Notes under the pieces: generated by a model | Seen by the model: the letters and a program-made list of their open reading frames with translations, nothing else | Told to the model about the DNA's origin: nothing | Database searches by the model: none | In this document: piece by piece, positions 1-12,899 of the stretch | How the letters are laid out: each line of letters starts with the position of its first letter | Position numbering within the stretch: the first letter of the stretch is position 1 | Made by a program: the position numbers and the translations under genes | NCBI RefSeq assembly: GCF_958979055.1 | Contig: NC_084889.1 | Location: forward strand, 1,426,001 to 1,490,000 | Origin: Alnus glutinosa | Lineage: Eukaryota > Streptophyta > Magnoliopsida > Fagales > Betulaceae | Direction of reading: 5' to 3' | Length of the DNA stretch: 64,000 bases

Positions 1-172
1 AAAATGAAAAAATTAACAGGCACTTGCAGTCCAAATGATAACACCAGTATACATTTACGAAAAATTTATGGAAGAAAAATAAAGAAAGCTAACATAGACT
101 CACTCGATCGATTGATATTGCCACAGCTCTCAAACTTGCAGAATATATATCAAAATATAGTAGGGCGCCTTT
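1..172. other. Downstream flank / 3' UTR of the IST1-like gene
   Basis: AT-rich sequence immediately downstream (on the minus strand) of the IST1-like stop codon at 173-175. It probably holds the 3' UTR. No coding evidence was seen; the short plus-strand reading frame here has no recognisable similarity. Confidence 0.4.
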
Positions 173-2991
173 TCAGTATCCGCGAACTTGTTTAGTCCTG
201 ACAGATATTGGTCTTTTCTTTATGTTTATACGATGTGCACTATGCGCCCCAGATCCTTCTGCAGCATGTCCTATTGGGTTTCCAAGGTCGGATTCCACCT
301 TTAGGCCAGCTTGAAACCGTGAAGGAATTTGCTTGTGAGACGGTATGCTGCTTTGTTCATTCTCAGTCTCATTATCACTCTCATCAAAATGCAATGACTT
401 GTCAAAAGGATCACCCTGACCTATCACATCATCTGAGGATATTGCGATCACCATCGAAATGTCTTCTGCTGAATCTGAGCTTGAAGCAGAGATTGACCTC
501 TTCAATTCTGCTGCATTTTTATGTTTCATTTCTTCAGCTCGATATTCACTGTGCATTTCTTCATTTACTGATTTAGATCCGTGCATGTTCAATACTTTGC
601 CTTGTCCAGTACTGGGACTACCCTGATCATCAGGATCATACGGTTCAGATCGAGAGAGTTCCACTGCAGCTCTTGCAGCTTCTGCTGCATAAGCAGCCGA
701 CTCAAATGCTGCTTGAGCTGCGTCAGCTACATCCCTGTATTTTCTTCTAGTTTTCATTGAATCAGAGAACCCATCATCTTTTTTGATCTCTTCATGCGAA
801 ATACGCAAATTATCCCCAACCTTGGTGCTGCCTGAATTGGCAGATGTGTTCGGCTCAGGCTGGTTTTGCTTCTTGTTCACGTCCAAGTTTTCCTGCATAC
901 ATATCAAATAGCAAGCCACACGCCATGTGAGCAGTTGTCAACATTTTAATTAAATTATTGTACTATTTCTCTTCAAACTTCAAACTTCATACCTCAGTCG
1001 AAATGGAATCAGCTTCCTCAAGTTGCAGAACGATGTTGTTCTCGGATGCAATTTCTTTGAGCACTTTCATTCTGCTCTCCAAGCTTGGTTGCCTGGTTGA
1101 TAGTTTATTTATCATCTATAGGAACCCAACACAAATACAATACTACATGTCATAAAACTGTGATAAATTATCTAGCTAGATAATCTGGGGAAAATTTTAG
1201 AATTATCTTGATGTAGGCAAGAAAGCATATTTGCCCATACGAACTCTTATATAGACCAAAACTTTAGTAATTTCATCACCTATCTATGGTTTTACCATAT
1301 AAAAATAAATAAATAAATAAATAAAATAAAATAAAATGGTACGAATATCTTATTCTAGAGGATGCTAATTTTTACAAATATTTTTTTTTTTTTTTTTTCT
1401 TCTTCTTTTATTTATTTATTTATTTATTATTTTCCAAATGAAGATTGTTAGAGCATTCCTAGCTAGTAGCTATTTTGGTGAATCAATTTGATGAAAACAC
1501 TAAAAAACTACTCACAACAACCTCACCACTTTAACCAAAAAGTTTTGGTGAGTAAAAATACGAATTAATTTTGATGAATAATATTCGTTCACCAATTCTC
1601 TCACCAATTTTGTTTTTCTCTCACATGATCAGCACATTTTTTTCATTTTTTCTCCCATTTTCTTCTCCTATTTTCCATCTCTCTCACACGATGATGCCCT
1701 TATTTCATGGACATGAAGATTTCTTTATACCTGACATAAACTTTGTGGTTCTTTCATTTATCTTTTCTTTCTTTCTTTCTTGAATTTGGTTGAGAAGCAA
1801 ATGAAAATTTCTTTGAATTTCTTAGCGATGATCTAATCTCAACATGAAGGTGTATGGTAGTTTGTTGTATAAAATGATTAAATAGAGAAAGAATAAAGAA
1901 ATTTAAAAACATTATTTAAATGAAATAGTGATAGTGAATAATTAAATGGTAAGGTTGCTGGAAAAATTTTAAAAAGTAGCTCACAGATAGAGAAAAGTAA
2001 TTTTTAGTTACTTTGATGAGTAAAATTTAATGAAGATACTAGGAATGCTCTTATACCTTGCATTGTTTACCCCACCTTAACTTCTATAGTAAAGATGTAG
2101 CCATATTCTTGTGTCCTCTATTTTTCTCTATGTTTCAGCTCTCTTTTACATTTTATGGCCTATGTATTTTTGAGAAACTTTTTGCTTTTTTGTAGAAGCA
2201 TTAACAAACAACTTCAAACACAAAATAATCAAAATTACTTTCATTTTTATGTTAAAAAAAAAAAAAAAAAATCATCTAAAAGGATATACCTTAAGATTTA
2301 CTCCACAGTTGTTGCGTAAATCAATGGCACGAGCAGCAAACTCTTTACCAAAACGGGATGTAAGAGTAGAACGAATCTCTTGAAGCTCTGGGAAATCCCC
2401 GACTCTGGAAGCCGCATAGATCAAGCTTGAGATTGCCTCCTTCAGTTCATCGGGGCACTCTCTATACAAAAAAGAAGCATGACCATAAAAAAGTTGACCA
2501 ATCACTCCATCAATAAACAGAAAATAAAAATGCGCGCCACAAAAAAACAAAGGAAAAAAAAAAAAAACTTTATCGGAAAAAAATGTAATTTTTTCGACAT
2601 GTACCTTTCTTGTTCAACGAGGTGGAGCCTCTCAATCAGAAGATTGCAATAGTCCTCTATCATAACGTACACATCGAACATATTCTGTTCCTTGATCACA
2701 TGCTCAACCTGTAAAAAGGCAATCGAAACTTTGTATACCACCCAAAGACTAACAAAATAAACGAAGATAAGTTACATAGTCTCTTCAAGAGTTAACCAAG
2801 CTTACACGAAGAAGAGCACGGTCATGGCTACCCAGCTGAAGGAGCTGAACGACGTCGGACCGGTCTTGGGAGCACCGGACTTTGCGCTGGTTCTTGAAGA
2901 CGGCGAGGCGAGAGAAAGCGAGAGTGATAACAGGCTTAAACTTGGAGGCCTTGAAGGTTCTACCCAGAAGAGCATCAAGCTTCTTTCCCAT
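173..2991 (-). CDS. IST1-like protein (regulator of Vps4 in the multivesicular body pathway)
   Basis: Spliced from five exons, 2806-2991, 2605-2708, 2290-2461, 993-1115 and 173-892, all with GT-AG borders; they join to 434 codons plus stop. Residues about 10-175 form the IST1 domain: the N-terminal MGKKLDALLG, basic helices, and a central stretch containing CPDELKEAISSLIYAASR and the ELQEIR/FGKEF motifs. IST1 proteins bind ESCRT-III subunits and modulate the Vps4 ATPase during cargo sorting at endosomes, so the protein should be cytosolic and endosomal. The C-terminal half is acidic and low in complexity, with the alanine-rich AADAAQ/AAYAAEAARAAVEL segment seen in many plant IST1-like proteins. 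The start at 2991 was chosen because it gives the conserved N-terminus. Intron 3 (1116-2289) carries a 600-bp MITE. The family is clear; which plant paralogue it is cannot be told. Confidence 0.93.
1451..2050. mobile_element. PIF/Harbinger-type MITE in an IST1-like intron
   Basis: The terminal inverted repeats are GAGCATTCCTAG at 1451-1462 and its exact complement at 2039-2050. They are flanked by TTA on both sides (1448-1450 and 2051-2053), the 3-bp target duplication typical of PIF/Harbinger (Tourist-like) elements. The 600-bp interior is AT-rich and has no transposase reading frame, so the element is non-autonomous. It lies wholly inside intron 3 of the IST1-like gene. Confidence 0.8.
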
Positions 2992-3142
2992 GCCTGCTGC
3001 CTGCTCAATGAGATCAGCCGAAGAAAGTGGCCGGTGTTGGCAGGTGCAAAGGGATCGAGATCAAACGAGAATGAGAGCTCGATCTGTAAGCGCACGAAGA
3101 AGGCAAAAGAGACCTGGCTCGTTTGCTCCTTTATGTGATGAC

Positions 3143-3165
3143 GAGAGAGAGAGAGAGAGAGAGAG
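3143..3165. repeat. (GA)n microsatellite in the IST1-like 5' leader
   Basis: Uninterrupted GA dinucleotides about 150 bp upstream of the IST1-like start codon. On the coding strand this reads as a CT tract, a common feature of plant 5' UTRs. Confidence 0.85.
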
Positions 3166-3480
3166 GTGGGGTCTTTATCTCTGACTATATACGTAATACG
3201 TGTGTATATGAGCTTTGGCTTATGAGCGAAGTCTTTCTCTAGGAGGAGCTAAAGGAAACGGAGGTCTGAAAACGCGGTTGGTACGTCAACTTCGAGGAAG
3301 AATAGAGGATGGTTCCACAAAGGGGGGCCATCTTGAATCTAGAGTCACGCGCTGAGCACGTTATCATTTGGATCCTTGAATTCACGTACGTAGTGTAAAA
3401 ATGGAAAAGACTATTTTGTCGCGCGTCTCCAGCTTTGAATCTTGATCGACGCCGAGTAGGAAAAAATACAGCTTATGGTT

Positions 3481-3600
3481 TTTTATTTATTTATTTACTT
3501 TTTGGACATGTCAAAAACAATAGAGTGAGTAGAGATTCAAAGTAGTGACCTTCGTTTTATGAATCGTGGTCCTCAACCGATTGAGCTATTTCTTAGAGAC
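3481..3600 (-). mobile_element. tRNA-derived SINE, reverse orientation
   Basis: On the minus strand the body begins with a box A-like TAGCTCAATCGG and has a degraded box B region (AGGTCACTACTTTGAATC), then runs into an A/T-rich tail. It is flanked by an imperfect direct repeat: AATACAGCTTATGGTT at 3465-3480 and AATACAGCCTATAGTT at 3601-3616, matching at 14 of 16 positions. This is the signature of L1-mobilised retroposition. The body resembles the SINE at 41005-41109. Confidence 0.72.
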
Positions 3601-3616
3601 AATACAGCCTATAGTT

Positions 3617-6480
3617 GAGTTGGCTGTGATGGTTATAATTTATAAATAGGAATACCAGTACCATCGAGATTATTTTAAGCACCACCAAGAGAATATAGAT
3701 TTGGAAGCGATTAATTTGAATTTTTAGTTTTTATGTTTTTATTTAAAAATTATTCTTCTTGCTTTTTGCTCTTAATTTTATTCAAATGACATGTATATTT
3801 TATTTATGTTCTGAGACATTTTAGTTTAACTGATGGCATATATTATGTTGAGCTACGTACATATATAATTTTTTTCTTTAGGTAGAATTTGATTTGCATT
3901 TTACTTTATTTTAAATATAATTTTAATAAACGAACTTAGCCGACACGTTGGTTTTAACTTTTAACTTCAAGCGCAATTACGAGTTTAGTTAATGCTTTAG
4001 TAATCATTCATGTGATAGACTTTCTATGTTTCTCTAGAGTCTAAATATTTTAGGATTTAATTCTTTGTAATTATTTTTCTTTTACTATAATTGGAGCCTT
4101 AATTAAAGAGCATTAACTAACCACTTTACTATAATTGAGCCTTTAAAAAAAGAAAACTTAATTATATTGTTGCTATTTTGGACCTTATTCCATTGGGAGC
4201 CCGACAAATTCGCATAAGCAATGAGCCGGTCCTGATTTAAAGGGTCAATTATTTATAATGGGTTCTTTCGAGCCTGCAAGAGGTTCGCAAGCAAAACCCA
4301 CTGGGGAGGTCCTACTCAATAGTAGCTTTAGTGAGTTTACAACAAAAACTTCGCTTGTCAAACAAAAAATAACTCGAGCGAGTTTATAGCAATTTTATAG
4401 AGAGGGTAGTTTTGATGTACATGGTGATGACGTAACAACATATAAATTATTAGTTCTGTAACATGAATATGACCTCAAAACATAGAGGATCCCATTCCAA
4501 CTAACAAATCACCAAGGTACAATCTCATATCTGGCTGCATTTTCTTTACTCCTTCCATTCTTCGTTCTTTTCCTATTTGTAGTGGGAAAGGAGAAATGTT
4601 TCACATATTTTCACTCCCACACTCTTTGATGTAGCATTAAAAATCACAATTAGATCCAAAATATAATTTTGATCTAATGGTGTGCACTAAAAATTACCAT
4701 TAGATAACTATTGAATTTTCGATATAATGATAATTTTTAGTGTCACATCAAAAAATATGAATGTGTAACATCTCTTAACCAGAAAGATCCCTCCGGCCGG
4801 GTACCCTTCTAGTTTCTTTGCTTGATGTAAAAAAGTCACAAGGGACGTTGGAACTATAATTGGCGATGCTTGAATTAAACTGAATACCCTCTACAACTTT
4901 TTTTTTCCCTGTGATAGAAACCCCTCTCGAACTTCAAGCCATCAAATATGGTTCCATAATTTACACCACAATTATTAAATGGAAGACTTTATAAGGAAAG
5001 AAAATGAAAGTTTGAGATTCTTAATATATAAAATATATACGTTCTTTTCAGGTCATTCTCAATATATACAAATATAATAAAATAAGCAAGAACGGTGAGG
5101 ATGTACCTTCAAATATTATTTCCCATTTCCTCTAAACGAAACAGTCTCATTTATCCTGTTTACCTGTAATATAATTTTTCTTTCAACAGAAGCCTTATAT
5201 GGGAAGTTTCTTAATAGCTTCTTTATTGAATATTACAAGAAAGTCTTCAAAAAAAAACCAAGACCTATTCTTAGAGTTGGACCACAGAAACCCCACCCCT
5301 AGTTAATTAAACATTCACCGATTGTAGCTTGCATAAAATTTCTTCCCATTTGAACCCTTAGATGGGAAGAAGCTTCTGGGCAGCTTCTGTTAATTAAATG
5401 TAAAACACTAACTAATAGATTTATTAATTGCAACTTGCACATGCAATTTCAACTCACCTCACTTTCAGTTGCAAGTGGGATAATCCATTCAGACCGACAG
5501 ACTCCCAGTAGTCTGAACACGATCCCGATTCTCAACCATCAAATTGCCAATACATCCTCTTCACTAATACTGATGGTTACTTGTGAAAAGAAGGTTTGTT
5601 TGGGGTTATTCACGCAACCAAGAAAAACCACGCTGAAGCCAAATAATGAGTACCGACCATCTACATTACCCATAAATTATGTTTGAGTACAATGAAACAA
5701 AACTATTTTCTTGTAACACAGGGCGTAAGTATTAACAATATTATCATCATTTTTCGTAAGATTAATAAGTTTAGCCACCATTCTCAAGTCTAGCTACCAT
5801 TCTCACCAAACCAAAAAGAAGGCTTGTAGAAGGTAGGGATGGACAAAAGATACTGACAGGACTTTATCAAGGAAAACTTCACTGCTTTTTTCTATTTTCA
5901 CTTTTTTTTAACCACACAATTTTCTTTCCTTGATGTTCAAATACAAGTTTCCCTTATGGCACATTAGAATACATATGGTGCATGCCAAGTGTGTTGAGAT
6001 TTTAAGTTGTCACCTCAAATCACTGTCGCTTCACAGATGCACGCATATAAACAATTGATTCATCTCTATTTCATGATTGTTCGAACATTTCTATGTTCAG
6101 ATTTTGAGAATATCTAAGTAGATGTGCCAACTCAATAGCTAAAATTCTTTGAGTGATCTACTTGGATTATTGATCGTGTTATTGTAATTAAATGTCTCTA
6201 ATCACTCCTGCAACTAAAAAAAAAAATACAGGTTTCTACCCAAAGGAACATAAACATTAGACCTCATGAAACTACCACAAAGACCAATGCCCTTACAACT
6301 TGAGCCAACCCCTTGGAATTAACAAACTAACGTGTTCTTAAAGCATGTGAGAAGCGCATGCTTTCTTATTAATGTTATTAAAAAAACATGCAAAAAACAC
6401 ATGCTATTAAAAAAAATATGCGTTTCTCATATGTTAAAAGACACGTCACTTTATTAGCAAAATCACACTTTCATTGCCGT
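3617..6480. other. Intergenic AT-rich stretch without a gene
   Basis: Apart from the foldback at 4595-4772 no coding region was recognised. Reading frames here are short and have no family features. The sequence is AT-rich, with scattered older repeat-like pieces. Confidence 0.5.
4595..4772. mobile_element. Foldback (palindromic) MITE
   Basis: The two ends are imperfect inverted repeats. TTTGATGTAGCATTAAAAAT near 4623 pairs with TTTTTAGTGTCACATCAAAA near 4735, and the outer parts (TTTCACATATT against AATGTGTAAC) also pair. Almost the whole element can fold into one hairpin. It shares sequence style with the outer foldback at 22859-23467. Confidence 0.6.
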
Positions 6481-8250
6481 TATCACTAAACATGTGGGAT
6501 CCAGGACTGTCAACCATTTATGGCCTATGAGTCTCTGCAACATCAGCTACAAAATTATTTCCGAAATTCTGGATAACCGCTCGGCGACCCGGCTCCCAAA
6601 ATTCATAGCCCCAACTAGTAGGCTTTTGTGCCAGGGAGAACTAACCAAGATAATTAAATCTTGGCCCATGAACTCCATACAATCAGGAACAAGCGTGACA
6701 AAGGTAGTTTTAACTTTTAAGGCTACCAAGATTGACATGAAAAAATACATTTGTTAGAATTGAATGAAACTTTTTGTAATACATCTTCAACCATCTCGGT
6801 TGCTGCTCTTATTTGGACAAGTTGGATTAAGAAATGCATCTCGGCCCCTTTATTCCCAGTTCTGATTAATGGCAACCTCTTTGAACTCTTTCCGTTCTCT
6901 CAAGGTTTGACACAAGGAGATTCAGTCCCCCTTCCTCTGTCTCCTTGGCCTTGAAGACTCTCTCTATTACACATCTCCTCTTCGCTAATGATCTCATCAT
7001 CTTCGCCAGGTCACCCAATGGAAGCTTCCCTGAAGTCCTAAACCTCTATTTGTCTCACTGCTTTTGAGGGGGAGACTTAGTTTCAAACCTATGAAAGAAA
7101 TAGGGCCCTTGTCTCCAAAATGTATTGGAAGTTCATTCCAAACATGACAACCTTTGGGTTTTCTCTTTTTAAAACCAAGTACTTGAGCAATGGTGACCTT
7201 TTATATGCTCCAATCCCAGATTCCCAGGAGGCTGCTCTTAGAATTAGAAAGGCATCTTAAAGGTTAGACCACTCATAGAGTCTGGATCATGCCATCTCTT
7301 TAGCAGTATATCCCCCCTCCTTCAAGCCTACCCCAAACAATCGTCCATTTCCCGAACCTCACCATCTCTGATCTAATCCAACCCTCCACCAAATCCTAGA
7401 ATTCTTCTCTTGGTAATTTCTTTGTTTGAAGAATCCATCTCTTGCAAAGTTAATTAACCTTAGAATCCCCATCAACAATTGACAAACTAGTCTGGATCCC
7501 TTTCCCCTGCAGATCTTTCTCCACTAAAGTAGCATACATCCGTCAAGCTTACCTCAGATACCCCCAACCCCTAACTTCCCTTGGAAGCTCAAATTAAATG
7601 AGACGCTTACGCTTTTACCGTGGAAGGTAGCATGGAATCTGCATCCTACAAAGGTCCGCATCTCATCTTTTCTCCTCCCCAACCGTGGACCTTCTTTGTC
7701 CCTTATCGCCAGTGTATGAAGGAAGGTGCCATCCGTCCAATCCCGCATCCTAAATTTGTCTAAATCAAATTCGGAATAGCGGATATCCAATTCCCTGTAA
7801 ATTGGGATTACAAACTCAGACTTATACAGGACATACTAAAATTCGGGTGATTTGGAGGGAATCCTTCTGGCCTCTTAACATTACTTGGTATCTCCAATCC
7901 AACATACCGGATCAAGATCATACTAAACCCAGCTAAGTCTCCCAACCTACCCAAGGAAAATGGCCATCTTTTTCAAGTCCTTCCCTCGGCGGCCTGTGAA
8001 CTTATTTGGTCCAGCCGCAACAAACTGCAGCACAAACGAGTGATTCCTGATTTTCTCCTATTGACCAAATCAACCCCTGATTTTCTCCTATTGACCAAAT
8101 CAACCCGCAGAGTTCCTCTGGAACATATTGCTGCTAGGACGTCAAAGTCCATCTCCAATTCCATTTCCTCACGTAGTTATGAACTTATTTGGTCCATCTC
8201 CAATTCCATTTCCTCACGTAGTTACAGATTCCTTCCAAGGAAATGTTAAT
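6480..8250 (+). pseudogene. Degenerate L1-type LINE reverse transcriptase
   Basis: Translated pieces in shifting frames show a plant L1 reverse transcriptase. SLCNISYKIISEIL at about 6525-6570 matches the family motif normally seen as SLCNxxYKIIxKxLANR. It is followed by KIDMKKY, SWIKKCISAP...VLINGNLFELF with QGLTQGDS, and FANDLIIFARSPNG at about 6980-7020 (the FADD catalytic box, here FAND). Downstream pieces match the zinc-knuckle and C-terminal part. Many stops and frameshifts make it a dead copy. The 3' part has two local tandem duplications, with periods of 30 and 45 bp. Confidence 0.75.
8046..8225. repeat. Two short tandem duplications inside the LINE remnant
   Basis: A 30-bp unit occurs twice head to tail at 8046-8075 and 8076-8105. 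A 45-bp unit starting GTCCATCTCC at 8147 is repeated from 8192 to about 8225. They look like replication slippage inside dead LINE sequence. Confidence 0.85.
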
Positions 8251-8671
8251 CGAGCATAAAAACAGAAGAGGGGCATTTGTACCACGGGACTGGCATCGTC
8301 AAAACCATTCCCGATCCAACCAATTGCGAGTACAAGTTTAAAAGAAACAAAAAAAAAAGAAAAAAAGATAAAACGCTGCTCTTTAAAAGTACTACCGGCA
8401 TCACTAAAACCTTCTTTTGTAATTCCACACTAAATATAGATTACATCAAACATGCATATAGTTAGTGTTTTATTGGCTCAAGAAAGCTTACAAGAGCAGA
8501 TACAATTAGTAGTGAATAATCAACAGGAGAAAGAATTAAGCAAGGTCACGAATCACAATTAGTCCCCACATTGCAGCAAGAAGAGGAAGCTGGAAATAGT
8601 GATGCCATTGCTGAATCATACTTGTTCGAATTGCTGGCTGGAACGGACATCAACAATCTAACATCCGCAGG

Positions 8672-8675
<4 letters not shown>

Positions 8676-8729
<54 letters not shown>
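8676..8729. repeat. (CT)n microsatellite, about 54 bp
   Basis: Uninterrupted CT dinucleotides between LINE-derived segments. No gene lies nearby. Confidence 0.95.
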
Positions 8730-8733
<4 letters not shown>

Positions 8734-9239
8734 CACACCAGCGACAACCAAAGCAAAATGCAGAAGAGAGCAGGAAATAGCAAAGACATCTAGCTTATTT
8801 GGAGGCACAATATTGAAAAGTCAATCATAAACAATAGGCTATTTATTAAGGGTTGACACATTTAGAGTTAAAAACAGTATCACAAAAATCTTGGTCAATC
8901 TTTGAATATAGGATTTTACTAAGGGCTGTAATTTAATAATAATAACAGAACATTCTAAAAAATCTATTTAACAAGCACCAGTTGGATTAATTTTTTTAGA
9001 TGATGGAAAAGCTAAACCTAGGTTACAGAAAGGAAAACAGAAGTATAAATGATATCTACTATGTCCAGACTATAATATTCCAAGACATTCTTCAGACCAT
9101 ATTATCCAAACAGGTATATTAAATAGTGTACATAAAGAACTATTAAATGGCTATCGCTAACTCAAGCAGATAAACTATAAAATGCCCATTTATTTTTTTC
9201 CAATTTACCTATGGTTTGCTGGTGTGACAAACCATACTG

Positions 9240-10430
9240 AAAAGTTTCAATGTGATTTCTTATGAGGTGGGCTTGGAGAAGAGTTTAAATATCACTTGGT
9301 AAACTGGTCTAAGGTTTCTTCTATGAACTCTGAAGAAGGATTGGGGGTCCAAAACTTAATGGAGCTCAATCGAGCTCTCTTAGGAAAATGGCTTAGTGGA
9401 GAATTGTGGTGGTCTCTAAATTTGGCAGCTAGTGGAGTGGGTGGTGTTCCAATGACCCTCTTAGAACATATAGAGTGGGTCAATGGAAGGATATTAGGCG
9501 GGTTCGGGAAGGTTCTCTAGACATACCAAATTGAGGTAGGAAATGGCTCCAAAGTTAGTTTCTCGCACGATCTATGGTGTGGGGATTTACCCCTTAAGGA
9601 AGCCTTTCTAGATTTACTTGGCATTACTTATGTGAAGGAAGCTTTTGTTGCTACTCACTTGGAGCTTTCGTGCGGCTCCACTCAATGGATGTAAGTTTCG
9701 CTAGAGCGGCTCATGACTGGGGCATGGATGCTTTTTTTCTCATTATTCAGGTTGTTGTATTCAACTAAAGCGATACGGGAAGTTGAAGACAAGCTTTGGT
9801 GAGTCCCCTCCAAAAGAGGTATGTTCATTGTTGAGTCCTTCTACAGTGTCATCGTTCGCAATGATGGCTTTCATTTTCCATGAAAGGGTGTTTGGCATAC
9901 TACTTAGATGGCAACCTTTTTCGCTTGGTCGGCCACCATAGAAAAGATCCCTACCATGGACAATATGAGAAAACGACAAGTCATCAAGGTTGATAAGTGA
10001 AAAGTCTGTGGACCATCTTCTTGTCCGTTGTGAGGTTGTCGATGCCTTTAGGGATGTTTTCTTTAGTCGATTCAAGTTGTCTTGGGTTATGCCTAGAAGT
10101 CTAGTCGACTTATGTGGAATACTAGTAGAGCTTGAAGTGTTGTTGTATAAAAGATGGTGCCTTCGTACCTTTTCTGTGGTGTCCATGGAGGGAAAAGAAT
10201 GACAAAAGTTTTGAAAATCGTAAAAGGACTTCGGAGGAAATTTAGTTATTTTTCTATACTCTGTATCTTTAGATAGTGGCTTTTGTTTTTCTTTTGGGTG
10301 ATATCATAATTTCCTAGTTCTTTTTTCTCCTTCTAGCTAGGTATTTTCTCATGTATACATCTTGTGTACCTGGAGAGGACTTAAGAATTTTAATGATATC
10401 TCGATTACTTATAAAAAATAAAAATAAAAA
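9240..10430 (+). pseudogene. L1 LINE C-terminal region and 3' end
   Basis: The translation contains NLMELNRALLGKWL (about 9355-9395), VGNGSKVSFSHDLWCGD (about 9537-9590) and DLLGITYVKEA. These are the plant L1 segments normally seen as LNxALLGKWLWR, VGDGxxVxFWxDxWCGD and FPxLxxIA. Stops and a frameshift interrupt it. The tract ends with a typical LINE 3' UTR and an A-rich tail at 10410-10445. It appears to be a different copy from the 6.5 kb remnant. Confidence 0.72.
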
Positions 10431-10445
10431 AATTTTTAAAAAAAA

Positions 10446-12330
10446 AGTTATCTCAAAAGGTGAGCAATTCTAAAACATCAAATTATAATTAATTTTTAAC
10501 TTCTGAATTTTATTTCTATATGTTGGTTTCAATTTTTGCGACACACCCACAACCACAATGTTGGTCACACTTTCTATGATTTGCTATAAACATGTGCCCC
10601 TGTTGTGTGCTGTCGTCTCCATGTCCATCAGTCCATGACTGCAGTGCCCTCGTCCTCTATTTCACTACTATTCTTCTCTTCATATACTCACAAAGCTCAA
10701 GTAACCATTCAGTGGCATAAGGCCCATAACAGCCCCTTAAAACTCGCTCTTCTCTCACCTCTTTTCAGCTCAAACTACACCTCATGTCTCGCATCATTTA
10801 AAACATGTACATCCAAAGAATTCCCAACATTTTCTCCAATAAATACCCCATTAAACCTACCTTAACCTTTATTTATAAGTAACCGAAACATCATTAAAAA
10901 GCCCAAAAGCACAACCAGGTACACAAAACATACAAGATCGACACCTAGTCAGAAACAGCTATCAGAATTTTCCTGGAAACTACGCTCTTGTCATGGTATG
11001 CTGCATTGCCTTCAAACGAAAAATAATCAATTTACAAATCCTATAGCCTTTCCAGCTTCCACCACCACAACACACCCTAAAATCACAAATTTTCAGACCC
11101 CAACGGTTGAGTCAGCAGGTTTCCAAATTTGTCTGACATCAATGGTCCAAACTGACAATGACACTGTCACTTTTTTCATGCCAGCATGTTTTTAGTTCAA
11201 TACACAAGGAGTTAAAAGTTTAGAAAGTCCAGGAAGATGATGAACCTCGTTTTAATCAAGGATACCACACCTTAAAAAATTACTATAGATACAATTCCAA
11301 TAACACGTACAGAAGAGAATTAGTCACTAGAAGAGTAGGGTAGCTAACCCCACATTGTACCAAGCATTCAGCAAATTCAACTCCCAATAAAAATGAAAAC
11401 ACATAAGAAAAACAAAAAGGAACAACAGTATAAACGATCATGGAAAAATGGAACAGACATGTAGAAAACCATGCAACTAAAACACACACTAGAATATATT
11501 GAAATTACGTGATGGCAACCACAAAAAGTGAATGACAAAAATTTACAAAAATAAGATACATGTACATTCAACTGTCTATACAAACTAATTAGAAAGAAAA
11601 AAAAAATCTATACAAACTGAAACTTACATTATCATTACAACTAGAATATTTATTTTTATAAATCTTGTTTTTTTGCCACAGGCATCAATCATGTGTCCAT
11701 GATATTAACGGTGGTTGAGTTCAGTTGAGTATACCATATATACTATTTATTTATCTTGTGTAGCATATCTGGTATTCCATATTTGTTGTACAGAGATGGA
11801 CTGGTATTTTAAGCTAGTTCAGTTCTGGGAAATGGTTATTTTTTGATGAATAGTTCTGGGAAATGGTTATGACACCAACAAACAACATTTTCAACTTGAT
11901 TTGAGATCTTTCAAACTGACACAGTTCTTAGGCTAGACTTGGGTTGAGCTATTTTAAGCCATTTCAATTCTGGGACAAGGTGTTATACCATCAAACAACA
12001 TTCAATCCTTTATTTCAATCATACAATAGAAGAACAATTAAGTTCCTCAAAAAGGAAGCCAAATTAAGTACAGGAGAGCATTATCCTATAAACCAACAAA
12101 TACTAATGGCTCAGCAATCCTTATAATCTCAGTTGCTACCTGCCTACCTCTTCTTTTGACCAGTAAGCAAGGCCTAGAGCACAATTTAGTCTTCCTCACA
12201 CTGAAGCCTATAACTTATTTGCAATGGGGTAATATCACAGACTTCCCCAAAGTCTTGGAAAAGATTGTCCTGGTGAAAACGCATCAAAAAAAATTGTATG
12301 AATCTGAGTTATTTCTTAATTTTTTATCAT
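10446..12330. other. Intergenic stretch without a recognised gene
   Basis: I looked on both strands and saw only short reading frames without family features. A short duplication of CAGTTCTGGGAAATGGTTAT-like sequence occurs near 11820 and 11850. Confidence 0.4.
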
Positions 12331-12632
12331 TCTCAGGAGTTGTGCGGTGTGGAAAATGGTACCTACGTGCCTCTTTTGGCGTGAGGGAAATGAATGACAG
12401 AAATTTTGAGGACAAGGATAGGACTATGTGGGAAATTATTTCTATATTCTTTGAAACTTTGAATCTTTGGACGGCAGCGTTTATGTCTTCCTCTGTCGAT
12501 TAGTTTTAGTGTTTTTCTTTTCCGTTTTGCCTATTCTAGTTAGGTTGTTCCTTTTGTATAATTCTTATATACTTAAGGGCGCGCTTTAAGCTTTCAATGA
12601 GATTAGTTTTATTACTTATCAAAAAAAAATTC
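12330..12632 (+). pseudogene. LINE 3'-terminal fragment
   Basis: The short translated piece REMNDRNFEDKDRTMWEI matches the tail of plant L1 ORF2 (usually WRERNDRxFEDxER). It is followed by a LINE-like 3' UTR with TCAATGAGATTAGTTTTATT and a terminal A run at 12621-12630. It is a 5'-truncated, dead copy. Confidence 0.65.
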
Positions 12633-12860
12633 TCTCCTTTTTACAATTTTCACTAGTACACATTTTAGAAATAAGTAGAACCAAAAGTGGTTGCACTTTG
12701 TACCTTAAGGCTTATCCCTTGCCTTATAATGGGTAAATTATCAAATCTTATGCTTTAACATTACAAGGCAAAGGTCACAAATATTAAAAATCTATTGCTC
12801 ATAAAATGCAAACTATGGGGCTTAACAAATAACTAGAAGGAACTCACACACACACACACA

Positions 12861-12899
12861 AAAAAAAATAAAATAAAATAAAATAAAATAAAATAAAAA
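12861..12899. repeat. (AAAAT)n microsatellite
   Basis: Pentamer repeat preceded by a short CA run. It lies between the LINE fragment and the 3' end of the PRP4 kinase gene. Confidence 0.85.

Noticed and set aside
208-576. Plus-strand reading frame opposite IST1 exon 5
   Set aside because: Antisense shadow of a low-complexity exon; no family features.
8676-8729. CRISPR-like or phased array
   Set aside because: Simple dinucleotide repeat without spacers; plants have no CRISPR arrays.
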